Assembly (NCBI RefSeq): GCF_018437235.1
Contig: NZ_JAAMFJ010000003.1
Coordinates: 1-64,000 of the forward strand
Reading direction: 5' to 3'
DNA length: 64,000 nt
From: Fructobacillus papyrifericola
GTDB lineage: Bacteria; Bacillota; Bacilli; Lactobacillales; Lactobacillaceae
The notes below the pieces were generated by a model. The model did no database searches, had not been told where the DNA came from, and was given only the letters and a program-made list of their open reading frames with translations. Both the position numbers and the translations under genes were made by a program. Position 1 is the stretch's first letter. Each line of letters starts with the position of its first letter. Positions 1 to 9,131 of the stretch are shown here, piece by piece.

Positions 1-102
1 AGTCCCTCGCAAGGAACAATAATTAGTATACCGGCTGCTTGGGGGTTGGTCAATGGTTTTTTTAGAAATTGTGCATAAATTGTCATTTACAGGGACTTAA
101 TA

Positions 103-138
103 AGAAAAGAGTAAAAACGTTCGTTTTTACTCTTTTCT
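103..138 (-). terminator. Intrinsic terminator after cysS
   Basis: A perfect inverted repeat with 17-bp arms, AGAAAAGAGTAAAAACG and its complement, sits about 34 bases past the cysS stop. It is A/T rich and followed by a short T-rich stretch, so it could end transcription from either side. The remaining 100 bases to the window edge show nothing I can assign. Confidence 0.75.
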
Positions 139-171
139 ATCGGATTTATTTTATCGTTTTGTTCGTGATTT

Positions 172-1578
172 TCACAACCACTCAATTGACTGGCCATCAC
201 GGCCGTCTTTAACAAGGATCCCCATGGCTTTCAGCTGATCGCGCAAGTCATCGGAAGCCGCAAAGTCTTTCTCCGCTCGAGCCGCTGCCCGTCGTTCCAA
301 CAAGACTTTCGCATCCACTGGCAAATCCCGCTTCTCCTCAAAGTCGTCCAGGCCAAAGATGTGCAACCAGTCCGCCAACTGCTTTTGCAACAACGCCGCC
401 TCAGCAGCAGAGCCCCCAGCCTGCAGAGTCTTGTTCGCCAAAGTCAGCGCCTCAAAGACAACGGTCAGCGCATTCTCCACGTTAAAGTCATCGTCCATGG
501 CGCCGATGAAACGCTCGTTCAACAAAGTCAGTTGCTCCGAAAGGGCCGCATCGACCTCGCCAGCCGACCCAGCCTTTTGGCCCAGGGCCCGCATGGTCCG
601 GTAGACTTTGTCGACTTCCTGCTGGGCCTGGTCCAAACGATCGCGAGAGTATGCAACCGGGCGGCGGTAGTGGGTCTTGACCAAAAAGTAGCGCACGCCC
701 TGCGGATCAATGGTCTCATCTGCTAACAGGTCGTGAATCGTGACGAAGTTGCCCAAGGACTTAGACATCTTTTCATCGTTCACGTTCACAAAGCCATTGT
801 GCAACCAGTAATGAACAAAAGGCTTGTCATGGTAAGAAACCGACTGGGCCAACTCGTTTGTGTGGTGCGGAAAGGCCAAGTCAATGCCGCCAGCATGAAT
901 ATCGATGGTTTCGCCCAAGAGCGAATCAATCATCACCGAGCACTCCAGGTGCCAGCCGGGGCGGCCCGGTCCCCACGGAGAAGGCCAGGCCGTCACGCCC
1001 GGACGCTCCTCTTTTTTCCAAAGGGCAAAGTCCGTGTCGTTTTGCTTTTCGTCTTGGTCGTCGCCGTCCAAACGACCAGCCGCATTCTTCTTCAACTCGG
1101 CCATGTTTTGGTGGGACAAAACGGCGTAGTCTTTGAACTGGTTGGTCTTAAAGTAGACATCGCCGTTGACCTCATAGGCCTGGCCCTGGGCCAGCAGCTT
1201 TTCGACAAAGGCCACCATCTCTTCCATATATTGGGTTGCTCTTGGCCGCGTCGTGGCTGGTTCGATATTCAAAGCCGCGGCATCCTCTAAGAAAGCATTG
1301 GCATACTTGTCAGCCACTTCGGCTTCGGTCAATCCCTCCTTTTCACCCTGGGCGATGACTTTATCACCAAGATCGGTAAAGTTGGACACGAAATTTACTT
1401 CGAAGCCACGCCATTCCAAATACTTACGGATGGTGTCAAAGGCCACCGAGGAGCGGGCGTTGCCGATGTGAATGTAGTTGTAAACCGTCGGACCACAAAG
1501 ATACATGCGCACCTTGTTCTTTTCAATAGTAGAAAAGCCTTCTTTTTCAAGGCTATAGGTGTTGTAAACCGTCTGCAT
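172..1578 (-). CDS. cysS: Cysteine--tRNA ligase
   Basis: Charges tRNA-Cys with cysteine in the cytoplasm. This class I synthetase of 468 aa has the zinc-ligand Cys28 in LCGPTVY, HIGN (residues 37-40) as its HIGH motif, a zinc-site GWHLECS, HAGGIDLAFPHH, and KMSKS near residue 267. The open frame continues 22 codons further upstream, but I start at the ATG preceded by AAAGGA nine bases away, which gives the family N-terminus MQTVYNTYS. It follows gltX on the same strand. The gltX terminator and a TATAAT -10 (1607-1612) lie between them, so cysS probably has its own promoter with a very short leader. No T-box is visible. Confidence 0.97.
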   Translation of the reverse strand: MQTVYNTYSLEKEGFSTIEKNKVRMYLCGPTVYNYIHIGNARSSVAFDTIRKYLEWRGFEVNFVSNFTDLGDKVIAQGEKEGLTEAEVADKYANAFLEDAAALNIEPATTRPRATQYMEEMVAFVEKLLAQGQAYEVNGDVYFKTNQFKDYAVLSHQNMAELKKNAAGRLDGDDQDEKQNDTDFALWKKEERPGVTAWPSPWGPGRPGWHLECSVMIDSLLGETIDIHAGGIDLAFPHHTNELAQSVSYHDKPFVHYWLHNGFVNVNDEKMSKSLGNFVTIHDLLADETIDPQGVRYFLVKTHYRRPVAYSRDRLDQAQQEVDKVYRTMRALGQKAGSAGEVDAALSEQLTLLNERFIGAMDDDFNVENALTVVFEALTLANKTLQAGGSAAEAALLQKQLADWLHIFGLDDFEEKRDLPVDAKVLLERRAAARAEKDFAASDDLRDQLKAMGILVKDGRDGQSIEWL

Positions 1579-1606
1579 GTGTCGTCGTCCTTTTACATTT
1601 TTTCTT

Positions 1607-1612
1607 ATTATA
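1607..1612 (-). promoter_or_regulatory. cysS -10 box
   Basis: TATAAT on the minus strand lies directly after the gltX terminator and about 29 bases before the chosen cysS ATG. I see no convincing -35. Confidence 0.5.
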
Positions 1613-1614
1613 AC

Positions 1615-1642
1615 AAAAAAGCGAAAGCCCTTCGGCTCTCGC
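1615..1642 (-). terminator. gltX terminator
   Basis: The hairpin GCGAGAGCC-GAA-GGGCTTTCGC, with one mismatched pair, is followed by TTTTTT on the minus strand directly after the gltX stop. Confidence 0.85.
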
Positions 1643-1649
1643 AATGAAT

Positions 1650-3146
1650 TTAGGCCAAGTACTTGGCGTTGATTTCGTCCATAGTCTTCAAAACGCTATT
1701 CTTATCCAATAGAACAAGCAGCTCTGGCAAGTTAGGACCCTGAATCTGGTGTGTCGTGGCAATCCGAATTGGGTTCCACAGTTCACGACCCTTGATTTCC
1801 AATTCGTTTTGAATGGCGCGAATCGTCTTCATGTAGGTTTCGGCATCCGCATCTTCTGGAAGGGCCCGGTAGGCGTCGTTCCAGGCAGCCAAAACCTTTT
1901 GACCAGCCTCGGAAGTCAGGTAATCCGTCATTTCATCGGTCACTTCACCCAATTGGAAGAAGGGCTCACGCATCAAGTCAACGATTTGACGGGTATAGGA
2001 GATGCCATCCACACCGGCAACGTCGATGGCTTCAGCCAACCAGTCCTGCTTGGCTTTGGCCTCTTCTTCTGAAATCAGACCGGCTTTAACCAATTCCTCG
2101 ATCAACTGTGGCATGATGCGGTCCTTGTCGCGACGAATCCACTGGTTGTTAATCCATTCCAACTTCTTTTGGTCGAACTTGGCGTTGGCCTTTGACAAAC
2201 GGTGCTCGTCAAACATGTTCTTGAATTCTTCCAGTGAGAAGATTTCGTCTTCACCCTTTGGTGACCAGCCCAAGAGGCCGATGAAGTTATCCAGGGCTTC
2301 TGGTTGGTAACCAAGTTCGCGGTACTGTTCCACGAACTGCAGGATATCGTTGTCACGCTTTGACAACTTCTTTCCCGTTGCCGCGTTGATGATCAAGGCC
2401 ATGTGACCAAACTTTGGAATATCCCAACCAAAGGCGTCATAAACCATCATCTGCTTTGGCGTGTTTGAGACGTGATCATCCCCACGCAAAACGTGAGAAA
2501 TTTTCATCAAGTGATCGTCGACAACCACGGCAAAGTTATAGGTTGGCATGCCGTCGGCCTTTTGGATAACCCAGTCGCCACCAACTTCTTTTCCACCGAT
2601 TGAAATGTGGCCCTTGACGATGTCATCCCATTCGTAGACCTTTTCCTCAGGTACACGAATGCGAACAACGGGCTTCAAGCCTTCCGCTTCAAACTTTTCG
2701 TATTCGGCTTCCCGCTCCTCTTGGCTCATGCCTTCATATTCGTAGATATAGTGAGGGGCTTGCTTGGCAGCCTGTTGTGCCTCTCGTTCGGCCTTCAACT
2801 GTTCAGAAGTCTTGTATGACTTGTAAGCCAAGCCACGCTTCAACAAATCATCGATGAAGGGTTGGTAAATGCCCTGTTCGTTTCGCTCAGATTGACGGTA
2901 AGGTCCGTATTCACCAGGGTTTTCTGGTGATTCATCCCAGTCCAAGCCCAACCACTTCAGGTTGTCTAATTGTGACTTTTCCCCATCGGCGATGTTACGA
3001 GCGGAATCAGTATCCTCGATACGGATAACGAAAGTGCCGTTGTAATGGCGGGCGAAAAGCCAGTTAAACAAAGCCGTACGGGCGTTTCCAATGTGTAAGT
3101 AGCCCGTTGGTGATGGGGCGTAGCGGACGCGAAAGTCGTCAGTCAT
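1650..3146 (-). CDS. gltX: Glutamate--tRNA ligase
   Basis: Class I glutamyl-tRNA synthetase of 498 aa. The Rossmann start RYAPSPTGYLHIGN puts the HIGH-type motif at residues 18-21, and GKKLSKRDND near residue 258 is the KMSKS-type loop. As in other Bacillota it is probably non-discriminating, charging both tRNA-Glu and tRNA-Gln before GatCAB amidation; that is family knowledge, not visible here. Its SD is GAGGAGA before the ATG. It lies downstream of dut-radA with 102 bases between, where a promoter is visible (3194-3222). Confidence 0.97.
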   Translation of the reverse strand: MTDDFRVRYAPSPTGYLHIGNARTALFNWLFARHYNGTFVIRIEDTDSARNIADGEKSQLDNLKWLGLDWDESPENPGEYGPYRQSERNEQGIYQPFIDDLLKRGLAYKSYKTSEQLKAEREAQQAAKQAPHYIYEYEGMSQEEREAEYEKFEAEGLKPVVRIRVPEEKVYEWDDIVKGHISIGGKEVGGDWVIQKADGMPTYNFAVVVDDHLMKISHVLRGDDHVSNTPKQMMVYDAFGWDIPKFGHMALIINAATGKKLSKRDNDILQFVEQYRELGYQPEALDNFIGLLGWSPKGEDEIFSLEEFKNMFDEHRLSKANAKFDQKKLEWINNQWIRRDKDRIMPQLIEELVKAGLISEEEAKAKQDWLAEAIDVAGVDGISYTRQIVDLMREPFFQLGEVTDEMTDYLTSEAGQKVLAAWNDAYRALPEDADAETYMKTIRAIQNELEIKGRELWNPIRIATTHQIQGPNLPELLVLLDKNSVLKTMDEINAKYLA

Positions 3147-3193
3147 GAATTCAGTTCTCCTCAGTCAGCTTAGCTGAAAAATTTCTATTAATT

Positions 3194-3222
3194 AGTATAC
3201 AACAAAGTGCCCGTTCTTTCAG
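3194..3222 (-). promoter_or_regulatory. gltX promoter
   Basis: On the minus strand CTGAAA (-35, 3217-3222), a 17-base spacer and TATACT (-10, 3194-3199) lie about 50 bases upstream of gltX. Confidence 0.55.
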
Positions 3223-3248
3223 GGCTAGGAAGAATGGATTAAAGTCGG

Positions 3249-4616
3249 TCAAGCAAGTGCCAGCTTCAAGGCCTCCTTGATGGTCGACACGCCGACCACC
3301 TCGAGCCCTTCCGGCACCTTCACGCCGGCCAAGTTGTTCTTTGGCACAACGGCCCGGGCGAAGCCGAGCTTTCGGGCTTCTTTCAAGCGCCCTTCCAAGT
3401 CGGAAACCGAACGGACCTCGCCGGTTAGACCCAGCTCCCCAATGAAGACGTCCAAAGCCGGCGATTCCTTATCCTGGTAAGAAGAAGCAATGGCAACGGC
3501 GATGGCCAAGTCAATGGCCGGTTCGTCCAACTTCACCCCACCGGCCGCCTTCAAATAGGCGTCTTGGTTTTGCAAGAGCAAGTTGGCCCGCTTTTCCAAA
3601 ACGGCCATGATCAGAGAAACCCGGTTACGGTCCAAACCAGTGGCCGTTCGCTGGGCGTTTCCAAAGACGGACGGCGTCACCAAGGCCTGGAGTTCAACCA
3701 AAATTGGCCGCTCCCCTTCCAAAGTCGCCACAATGGCCGAACCGGTTGCACCGGCCAACCGCTCTTCCAAGAAAATCTCGGACGGGTTGGCCACTTCGGC
3801 CAAGCCCTTTTCCCGCATCTCAAAGATGCCCAGTTCGTTGGTTGCCCCAAAGCGGTTTTTGACAGCTCGCAGAATCCGGTACTTGTAGTGCCGGTCCCCC
3901 TCAAAATAAAGGACCGTATCAACCATGTGCTCCAAAATCTTTGGACCAGCAATGGCCCCACCCTTGGTCACGTGGCCAACGATGAAAATCGAAATGTTGT
4001 TGGTCTTGGCAATCTGCAGCAGGTCGGCCGTGACTTCACGGATTTGAGCAACGGAGCCAATCGGCGAGGTCAGATCCGGTTCCTGCATGGTTTGCACGGA
4101 ATCGATCACCAAGTAGTTGGGCTTCAACTCCTCGACCTGCTTCTTAATGGCCTCCATGTCCGTTTCCGGGTAGAGGTAAAAGTCGTCGCCACCAACTTCC
4201 AAGCGGTCGGCGCGCATCTTGACTTGGGTAGCGGATTCTTCACCGGTTACGTAGAGCACCTTACCATGGCTGGCCAACTGGCCGGATACCTGCAGCAGAA
4301 GTGTCGACTTTCCAATACCCGGATCCCCACCAATGAGCACCAGGGTGCCGGCAACAACACCACCGCCAAGCACCCGGTTTAACTCCTGCAAGTCAGTGGC
4401 GACTTTGGGCGTGTCTTCTAAGGAAACCTGGTTGATCTTCTGAACCTTGGCCGCCTTACCGTCCAGGCCAACCCGGGACTTGCGCGACTGGGTTTCGGGT
4501 TGAATCTTTTCCTCAACAAAGGTCCCCCACTCCCCACAGTTTGGGCAGCGACCTAAGTAGCGGGCCGAAATAAAGTCACAGTTGGAGCAAATAAATTGTG
4601 TTTTCGTCTTGGCCAC
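3249..4616 (-). CDS. radA: DNA repair protein RadA (Sms)
   Basis: RadA/Sms branch-migration ATPase of 455 aa that processes recombination intermediates. An N-terminal C4 zinc finger (Cys10, Cys13, Cys24, Cys27) is followed by a RecA-like ATPase with Walker [11 protein letters not shown] near residue 95, the RadA-specific KNRFG motif near residue 255, and a C-terminal Lon-protease-like domain. The start is GTG, with GGGGAGG eight bases upstream inside the end of dut. Only three bases separate the two genes, so they are probably translationally coupled. Confidence 0.96.
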   Translation of the reverse strand: MAKTKTQFICSNCDFISARYLGRCPNCGEWGTFVEEKIQPETQSRKSRVGLDGKAAKVQKINQVSLEDTPKVATDLQELNRVLGGGVVAGTLVLIGGDPGIGKSTLLLQVSGQLASHGKVLYVTGEESATQVKMRADRLEVGGDDFYLYPETDMEAIKKQVEELKPNYLVIDSVQTMQEPDLTSPIGSVAQIREVTADLLQIAKTNNISIFIVGHVTKGGAIAGPKILEHMVDTVLYFEGDRHYKYRILRAVKNRFGATNELGIFEMREKGLAEVANPSEIFLEERLAGATGSAIVATLEGERPILVELQALVTPSVFGNAQRTATGLDRNRVSLIMAVLEKRANLLLQNQDAYLKAAGGVKLDEPAIDLAIAVAIASSYQDKESPALDVFIGELGLTGEVRSVSDLEGRLKEARKLGFARAVVPKNNLAGVKVPEGLEVVGVSTIKEALKLALA

Positions 4617-4619
4617 GAA

Positions 4620-5093
4620 TTAGGCCTCCCCGGTTGAACCAAAGCCGCCGGAACGAATCGTCTTGATGGCATCCCCATCCTGATCAGCCAGCAGGAATGG
4701 CAAGAAGAGTCCTTGGCCAATCCGGTCGCCCTTTTTGATTTGCAGGTCTTCGTCACCAAAGTTCAAGAACTGGAAGAAGATTTCCCCCTCGTTCTTTTCA
4801 TTGTTATAGTAATCGCCATCCACAATGCCGACCCCGTTTGGCATCATCAACTTCTTCTTGATGGGACCAGAGGAACGGGAAACCAACTGCAAGTATTCAC
4901 CTTCTTGCATGTAGGCCTTGATTCCCGTTGAAACCAAGACCGGCTTCATGGACTCTTGCAAGCCACGGGCGGGAATCACTTTGTCTTCAGCCGCTTCAAA
5001 GTCGTAGCCAGCTGCCTGAGTCGTTGAGCGCTTTGGCAGGTTCAAGTCCGCCTTTTCGTATTTTTTTACAATTTCAAATCCACGTGTGGCCAT
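4620..5093 (-). CDS. dut: dUTP diphosphatase
   Basis: Hydrolyses dUTP to dUMP and pyrophosphate, keeping uracil out of DNA and supplying dTMP synthesis. Trimeric dUTPase motifs are present: AGYDFEAAED, SRSSG, NGVGIVDGDYYNNE with a longer insert typical of Gram-positive forms, KKGDRIGQG, and the C-terminal glycine-rich RSGGFGSTGEA. I start at the ATG (157 aa, MATRGFEIVKKY) because AGGTGG lies 7-8 bases upstream; an in-frame GTG twelve bases earlier overlaps that SD. First gene of dut-radA. Confidence 0.94.
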   Translation of the reverse strand: MATRGFEIVKKYEKADLNLPKRSTTQAAGYDFEAAEDKVIPARGLQESMKPVLVSTGIKAYMQEGEYLQLVSRSSGPIKKKLMMPNGVGIVDGDYYNNEKNEGEIFFQFLNFGDEDLQIKKGDRIGQGLFLPFLLADQDGDAIKTIRSGGFGSTGEA

Positions 5094-5138
5094 GTGATTT
5101 CCCACCTTTTCTGCTAAAATTTACTTATTATCTTTCTT

Positions 5139-5144
5139 ATTATA
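5139..5144 (-). promoter_or_regulatory. dut-radA -10 box
   Basis: TATAAT on the minus strand lies about 46 bases upstream of dut, in the 85-base gap shared with the divergent acetyltransferase gene. Confidence 0.5.
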
Positions 5145-5178
5145 CGACATTGAAAAGCTTTCAAAAAGGAGGGAATCG

Positions 5179-5487
5179 ATGGCCATTGTTTCGGCACCCG
5201 GTTGGTTCTACTACGAGGAAAATAACAAGCGCCTCGGAGAAGTTTCCTATTTAATTGAAGAAAAGGGGCAGGTCCTAGCCCTGAATCACACCTACGTCGA
5301 CCCCAGCATGCGCGGCCAAAACATTGCGCAACAACTGGTCGATGCCGTCTGCGACTTGGCCCGTTCAAAAGACGCTAAAGTAAAGCCCGACTGCCGCTAT
5401 GCGGCTGTTTTATTCCGCCGTTTTGACGAGAAGTACGCTGATGTTGCGATGGAAGATGGTCCAAACGCCAATTCCTGCTCAATCTAG
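5179..5487 (+). CDS. Small GNAT-family N-acetyltransferase
   Basis: A 102-aa protein resembling the compact YjdJ-type acetyltransferases. It has a beta-rich N-terminus, then VDPSMRGQNIAQQLVDAV, which matches the acetyl-CoA-binding motif A (RGxxxA). Most GNATs are about 150 aa; this short form is a known subfamily. Substrate unknown. Strong SD AAAGGAGG precedes the ATG. It is followed 29 bases later by a small gene on the same strand and is divergent from dut. Confidence 0.82.
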   Translation: MAIVSAPGWFYYEENNKRLGEVSYLIEEKGQVLALNHTYVDPSMRGQNIAQQLVDAVCDLARSKDAKVKPDCRYAAVLFRRFDEKYADVAMEDGPNANSCSI

Positions 5488-5516
5488 CACACACCCCGAA
5501 GAAAAAAGGAGTCCCC

Positions 5517-5735
5517 ATGCAAACGTTCATGAAAGAGTTTCGCGAATTTATTCCAAACAAAAAAGGCGCTCTCATCTCTAAGGGAAAAGCTGTTGATTTG
5601 GACACGCAAGTAAACAAATATGCCGAAGAAAACAACCTTGAAATCCTTCAATTCCAAGTCCGCTACGGTTCCGGTTTTGGAGAAAGCCAAAGTCCTAAGC
5701 GCATCATGGTCCTCTTCCGCCAAATTGAAGACTAA
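5517..5735 (+). CDS. Small protein, Cse60-like
   Basis: 72 aa, no membrane segment. The C-terminal two thirds (LDTQVNKYAEENN, LEILQFQVRYGS, RIMVLFRQ) follow the pattern helix, strand, strand seen in the Cse60 family of small proteins, whose role in lactic acid bacteria is unknown. SD AAAAGGAG is clear. A 52-aa protein at 13747-13905 has a similar pattern, so the genome may hold a small family. Family assignment tentative; that it is a gene is likely. Confidence 0.65.
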   Translation: MQTFMKEFREFIPNKKGALISKGKAVDLDTQVNKYAEENNLEILQFQVRYGSGFGESQSPKRIMVLFRQIED

Positions 5736-5768
5736 TCAACAGAGAATTTTTATTTGCTTGCCACTACC

Positions 5769-5801
5769 AAAGTCGCTTTGCTGAACCACAAGCGGCTTTT
5801 C
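5769..5801 (+). terminator. Terminator after the 72-aa gene
   Basis: AAAGTCGCTT and AAGCGGCTTT form a 10-bp stem with one G-T pair, followed by TTT. The stem carries one copy of the AAAGTCG word. Confidence 0.6.
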
Positions 5802-5886
5802 ATCTGTCGATTTTTGAATTTCTAGGGCAGTATGATAACCTATCACTAAATATTCTAATCAAGAGAGAAATTTTCGAGAGGTATCC

Positions 5887-6363
5887 ATGTTTTCAGATTT
5901 CGGCTTAGCGCCCTTTATCGCACTCTTTGTCATCCTGTTTTTTATCGGCTATTTGTTCCGTAAGCAGTTGAAAAAGCCCCTTAATCTCTTGGTTATTTAC
6001 CTGCTACTATGGCTGCTGATGACTTTCTTCCTCGTCACCAATCCGTCTTCCGATGGCCGATCCTCGATGTGGCTACCCTTCTATCTATTTTCTTTTCTGA
6101 TCATTAACCAGGCTTGGATTCTTTGGAGAGACCATAAAGGCCTTCCAAAAAGGGAACCCTTGGCAGCCAAGCATCCCGTTGCGGCCTTTTTTGCCGTCTT
6201 CATCCCAGCCATTCTCATCTTGATTTACATTAATGGCTTTCTCCCATACGACGCACTGAATACTTGGTGGTCATCATTGCTCTTCCTGACCATTGCCATG
6301 CTAGGTGGGACGTGCAGTGACTTTCTTGCTAGAAAAGTCATGGACTATCTGGATGCAAAATAA
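5887..6363 (+). CDS. Hypothetical membrane protein
   Basis: 158 aa with about five hydrophobic segments (roughly residues 6-23, 32-50, 63-81, 98-117, 128-146) and few charged residues apart from a short loop, RDHKGLPKREP. I do not recognise a family. SD GAGAGG lies 5 bases before the ATG. It stands alone between two terminators and converges with clpL. Confidence 0.7.
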   Translation: MFSDFGLAPFIALFVILFFIGYLFRKQLKKPLNLLVIYLLLWLLMTFFLVTNPSSDGRSSMWLPFYLFSFLIINQAWILWRDHKGLPKREPLAAKHPVAAFFAVFIPAILILIYINGFLPYDALNTWWSSLLFLTIAMLGGTCSDFLARKVMDYLDAK

Positions 6364-6413
6364 CTATTCATCATTAAATTAGATTAGCCGTTTTGCTAAA
6401 TAATTGACAACAC

Positions 6414-6463
6414 AAAAACACGCCCCCAGCTAGAGGATGAGATCTTCTGGGAGCGCGTTTTTT
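6414..6463. terminator. Bidirectional terminator between membrane gene and clpL
   Basis: AAAAACACGCCCCCAG pairs imperfectly with CTGGGAGCGCGTTTTTT. A runs on one side and T runs on the other allow it to serve both converging genes. Confidence 0.75.
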
Positions 6464-6500
6464 ATTTATGAAAGGCAATCAGCAATTCGCTGCACCGATT

Positions 6501-8630
6501 TTATTTCTTCGCCTTCTTTTCTTCAATGGCTGAGATGACAACCTTGCCATCAACCATGTCCGCAGACAATGCCTTCTTGTCAGGGTTGTCCAGGTAGAAG
6601 TCTGTCACTTGGTCACGAATTTGCTGTTCGATGACGCGACGCAGTGGACGAGCCCCGAGGGCTTCATCGTAGCCGTCTTCGATCAAGTGTTCCTTGACTT
6701 CGTCTGAAATGGTCAAGGTCAAGTTCTTCTTGGCCAAAGTCTTATTGACATCGTCCAGCATCAAGTTGACGATTTGCTTCAAGTCGTGCTTCGTCAAAGC
6801 CGAGAATTCAACCACACCGTTGAAACGGTTCAGGAATTCTGGACGGAAGAAGTGAGACAAGCGGTCCATCAAATCGCCCTTTTCGACTTCCTTATCACCG
6901 AAGCCGGCGTTTGACGTGGCAATCACAACCGTGTTCTTGAAGTTGACGACGTTTCCTTGACCATCAGTCAAGCGACCGTCATCCAAGACCTGCAAGAGCA
7001 GCGTCAACACTTGTGGGTTGGCCTTTTCAATTTCATCCAAAAGGACGATTGAGTATGGGTTACGACGGACTTTTTCAGTCAACGTGTGGGCGTTGTCGTC
7101 ATAGCCGACGTAGCCAGCAGTAGCACCAATCAACTTTGAAACGGCCGTTTGGTCGGAGTATTCAGACATATCCAAGCGGATGATGGATTCCTTCGTACCA
7201 AAGAGGTCCTTAGCTAATTGCTTGGCCAATTCCGTCTTACCAACACCGGTTGGTCCGACGAAGAGGAAGGAACCAATTGGACGGTTTCCTTCGTCAAAGC
7301 CGGCACGGTTACGACGAATGGCCCGAGCAACCATGTTGACGGCCTCTTCTTGTCCGATGACCTTTCCGGCCAAGCGCTTGTCGATCTGCTTCAAGTGTTC
7401 AATGTCTGAAGCACCCATTTGTGAAACAGGGATTCCGGTCAAGCGTTCAACGGACTTAGCCACATCGTTTGCAGTGGCCGTGACTTTCTTAGCTTCCTTG
7501 GCGTTTTCCAATTCATGCTTAATGTCCTTGATTTGCTTCTTGATGGACAAGGCCTTTTCGTAGTCCTCTTCGGCTACGACCCGATCCTGTTCAGCCTGCA
7601 AGTCGGCCAGGCGCTTTTCCAGCGAAACCTTATCGGTTGCTGGATTTTGTGCTGACAAGTGAGCGGCCGTCATATCGATCAAGTCGATGGCCTTATCAGG
7701 CAATGAACGCTGTGGGATGTATTGAACGGAATAGTCCACGGCTGCCTTCAAGACATCGTCAGGCAAGGCCACGTTGTGGTGCTTTTCGTACAATGGGGCG
7801 ATACCCTTCAAAATCTTCAGCGTGTCTTCTGCTGAAGGGGCGTTGACTTTGACTTCGTTGAAACGACGGGCCAAAGCCGCGTTCTTCAAAATTGTGTTCC
7901 GGTATTCGTCTTGTGTAGTGGCACCAATCAAGGACAGTTCACCACGTGACAGGGCTGGCTTCAAAATGTCGGCCAAGCCCTTACCACCTTCGCCGTCACC
8001 GGTTGAACCGGCACCGAGAATTTGGTGAATTTCGTCAAAGAAGAGCACGACGTTACCGGCCTTCTTCACTTCGTCAATCAACTTCTGCACGTTTTCTTCG
8101 AAAGCACCACGGTACTGGGTACCGGCTTCCAACTGTGAAATGTCGATGGAGTAAATCTGCTTGTCTTGGATAGCGGCCGGAACATCCCCAGCCACAATGG
8201 CTTGAGCCAAACCTTCGATGACCGCCGTCTTACCAACACCGGCATCACCGACCAGAACTGGGTTGTTCTTTGTCCGACGAGACAAGATCTCGGCCGTTTC
8301 TTGAATTTCCTTGTTACGACCAATGACTGGATCGAGCAAGCCATCCTTGGCTTCTTGAGTCAAGTTACGGCCAAGCTTTTGGAGCATGCCGTCCTGCTTA
8401 ATCTTGCCAGCCTGTTGACTAACACGACCGTTACCAGCCGTTTGGCCTTCTTGGCCAGCGCCGTTTGGCAGAACCCCGGTTTGCTTGTATTGGGCAAACT
8501 CTTCGGGCGTTACTTCCCGGCCGTTGATGAGGTAACGACGGTTTTCAGAGTTCATGCCGCCGAGGCCACCCATCATGTTGTTAAAAATATCATTCATATC
8601 AGAATTAAAAGGATCGTTTTGGTATGCCAT
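6501..8630 (-). CDS. clpL: ATP-dependent chaperone ClpL (HSP100)
   Basis: AAA+ disaggregase of 709 aa. The N-terminus ([17 protein letters not shown], then [17 protein letters not shown]) is the short ClpL-specific region that replaces the ClpC N-domain. The first AAA module has Walker [10 protein letters not shown] near residue 130, a UVR-like middle segment ([20 protein letters not shown]) follows, and the second AAA module has GPTGVGKTE near residue 456. ClpL lacks the ClpP-docking loop and gives heat and acid tolerance in lactic acid bacteria (family knowledge). It lies 71 bases downstream of a tiny HTH gene with no terminator between, so both are probably one transcript. I see no CtsR box or CIRCE element upstream. 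The coding sequence has no AAAGTCG word. Confidence 0.95.
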   Translation of the reverse strand: MAYQNDPFNSDMNDIFNNMMGGLGGMNSENRRYLINGREVTPEEFAQYKQTGVLPNGAGQEGQTAGNGRVSQQAGKIKQDGMLQKLGRNLTQEAKDGLLDPVIGRNKEIQETAEILSRRTKNNPVLVGDAGVGKTAVIEGLAQAIVAGDVPAAIQDKQIYSIDISQLEAGTQYRGAFEENVQKLIDEVKKAGNVVLFFDEIHQILGAGSTGDGEGGKGLADILKPALSRGELSLIGATTQDEYRNTILKNAALARRFNEVKVNAPSAEDTLKILKGIAPLYEKHHNVALPDDVLKAAVDYSVQYIPQRSLPDKAIDLIDMTAAHLSAQNPATDKVSLEKRLADLQAEQDRVVAEEDYEKALSIKKQIKDIKHELENAKEAKKVTATANDVAKSVERLTGIPVSQMGASDIEHLKQIDKRLAGKVIGQEEAVNMVARAIRRNRAGFDEGNRPIGSFLFVGPTGVGKTELAKQLAKDLFGTKESIIRLDMSEYSDQTAVSKLIGATAGYVGYDDNAHTLTEKVRRNPYSIVLLDEIEKANPQVLTLLLQVLDDGRLTDGQGNVVNFKNTVVIATSNAGFGDKEVEKGDLMDRLSHFFRPEFLNRFNGVVEFSALTKHDLKQIVNLMLDDVNKTLAKKNLTLTISDEVKEHLIEDGYDEALGARPLRRVIEQQIRDQVTDFYLDNPDKKALSADMVDGKVVISAIEEKKAKK

Positions 8631-8701
8631 AATTTTACCTACCTTTATAAAGTAATTATTTTGTCGAACTGTTTAAAAGTCTTTAGGAAGTTACCAACCG
8701 G

Positions 8702-8938
8702 TTAGCCGTCTGTTTGTTGACGGTAGCTTTCTTCCAATTCACGGAGCACCTGCCACATGGCGATGTGCTGTGCTTTGGCAAGGGCGTCCAAGTCACGCAA
8801 GTTCATGGACGTTGCTTGTGACTGCGCCTTGTTAAAGGACCGGTGAATGGTTGTGTAACCGTAACCAGAATTCTTAGACACTCGATAAATTGTTAAGGAC
8901 TTGTCGTCCAAGTATCGTTTAATATTGAAGCGGACCAT
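8702..8938 (-). CDS. Small helix-turn-helix protein upstream of clpL
   Basis: 78 aa. SLTIYRVSKNSGYGYTTIHRSF fits a helix-turn-helix of the Cro/antitoxin kind, followed by a helix (NLRDLDALAKAQHIAMWQVLRELEE). There is no sensor domain. SD GAGGAGG lies 5-6 bases before the ATG. It is probably co-transcribed with clpL, and the promoter carries two palindromes (8997-9030) that it may bind. The idea that it regulates clpL and the divergent membrane gene is inference. Confidence 0.75.
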   Translation of the reverse strand: MVRFNIKRYLDDKSLTIYRVSKNSGYGYTTIHRSFNKAQSQATSMNLRDLDALAKAQHIAMWQVLRELEESYRQQTDG

Positions 8939-8980
8939 TTTCGTCCTCCTCTTCTGTCACATTGTTAACCATTCTGTAAC

Positions 8981-9036
8981 CTCCTCGACTATTAGTATAA
9001 CACATTTGTGATATAACACAAGTGTGCTATATCTAT
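8981..9036. promoter_or_regulatory. Divergent promoters with two overlapping palindromic operators
   Basis: Two related palindromes overlap by two bases: ATAACACATTTGTGATAT (8997-9014) and ATAACACAAGTGTGCTAT (9013-9030). Minus strand: TTGTGT, 16 bases, TATACT reads toward the HTH-clpL genes. Plus strand: TTGTGA, 16 bases, TATATC reads toward the AbrB-like gene. Each palindrome covers one -10 region and part of the opposite -35, so one regulator could repress both directions. Confidence 0.6.
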
Positions 9037-9070
9037 TTTTTTAACAATCCTTTAAACTAGGTATATTGGC

Positions 9071-9111
9071 GCCGATGGTCAATTGTACCGTCCATCGGCC
9101 TTCACTTTTTT
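9071..9111 (+). terminator. Leader hairpin/attenuator before the AbrB-like gene
   Basis: GCCGATGG and CCATCGGC form a perfect 8-bp stem, followed by CTTCACTTTTTT. It lies in the 5' leader between promoter and SD, where it could act as an attenuator. Confidence 0.5.
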
Positions 9112-9131
9112 CCTATTTAAGAGGTAGCTAC

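Noticed and set aside
361-1290. Long plus-strand open frames over cysS
   Set aside because: They are opposite-strand shadows of a conserved synthetase gene and lack SD sequences and family features.
1579-1649. T-box leader before cysS
   Set aside because: The gap is 71 bases and filled by the gltX terminator and a -10; there is no room for a T-box.
3564-4382. 272-codon plus-strand open frame inside radA
   Set aside because: Opposite-strand shadow of radA, with no recognisable domain.
8941-9060. CtsR or CIRCE (HrcA) heat-shock operator before the HTH-clpL genes
   Set aside because: I looked for GGTCAAA direct repeats and TTAGCACTC/GAGTGCTAA and found neither; the palindromes present have a different sequence.
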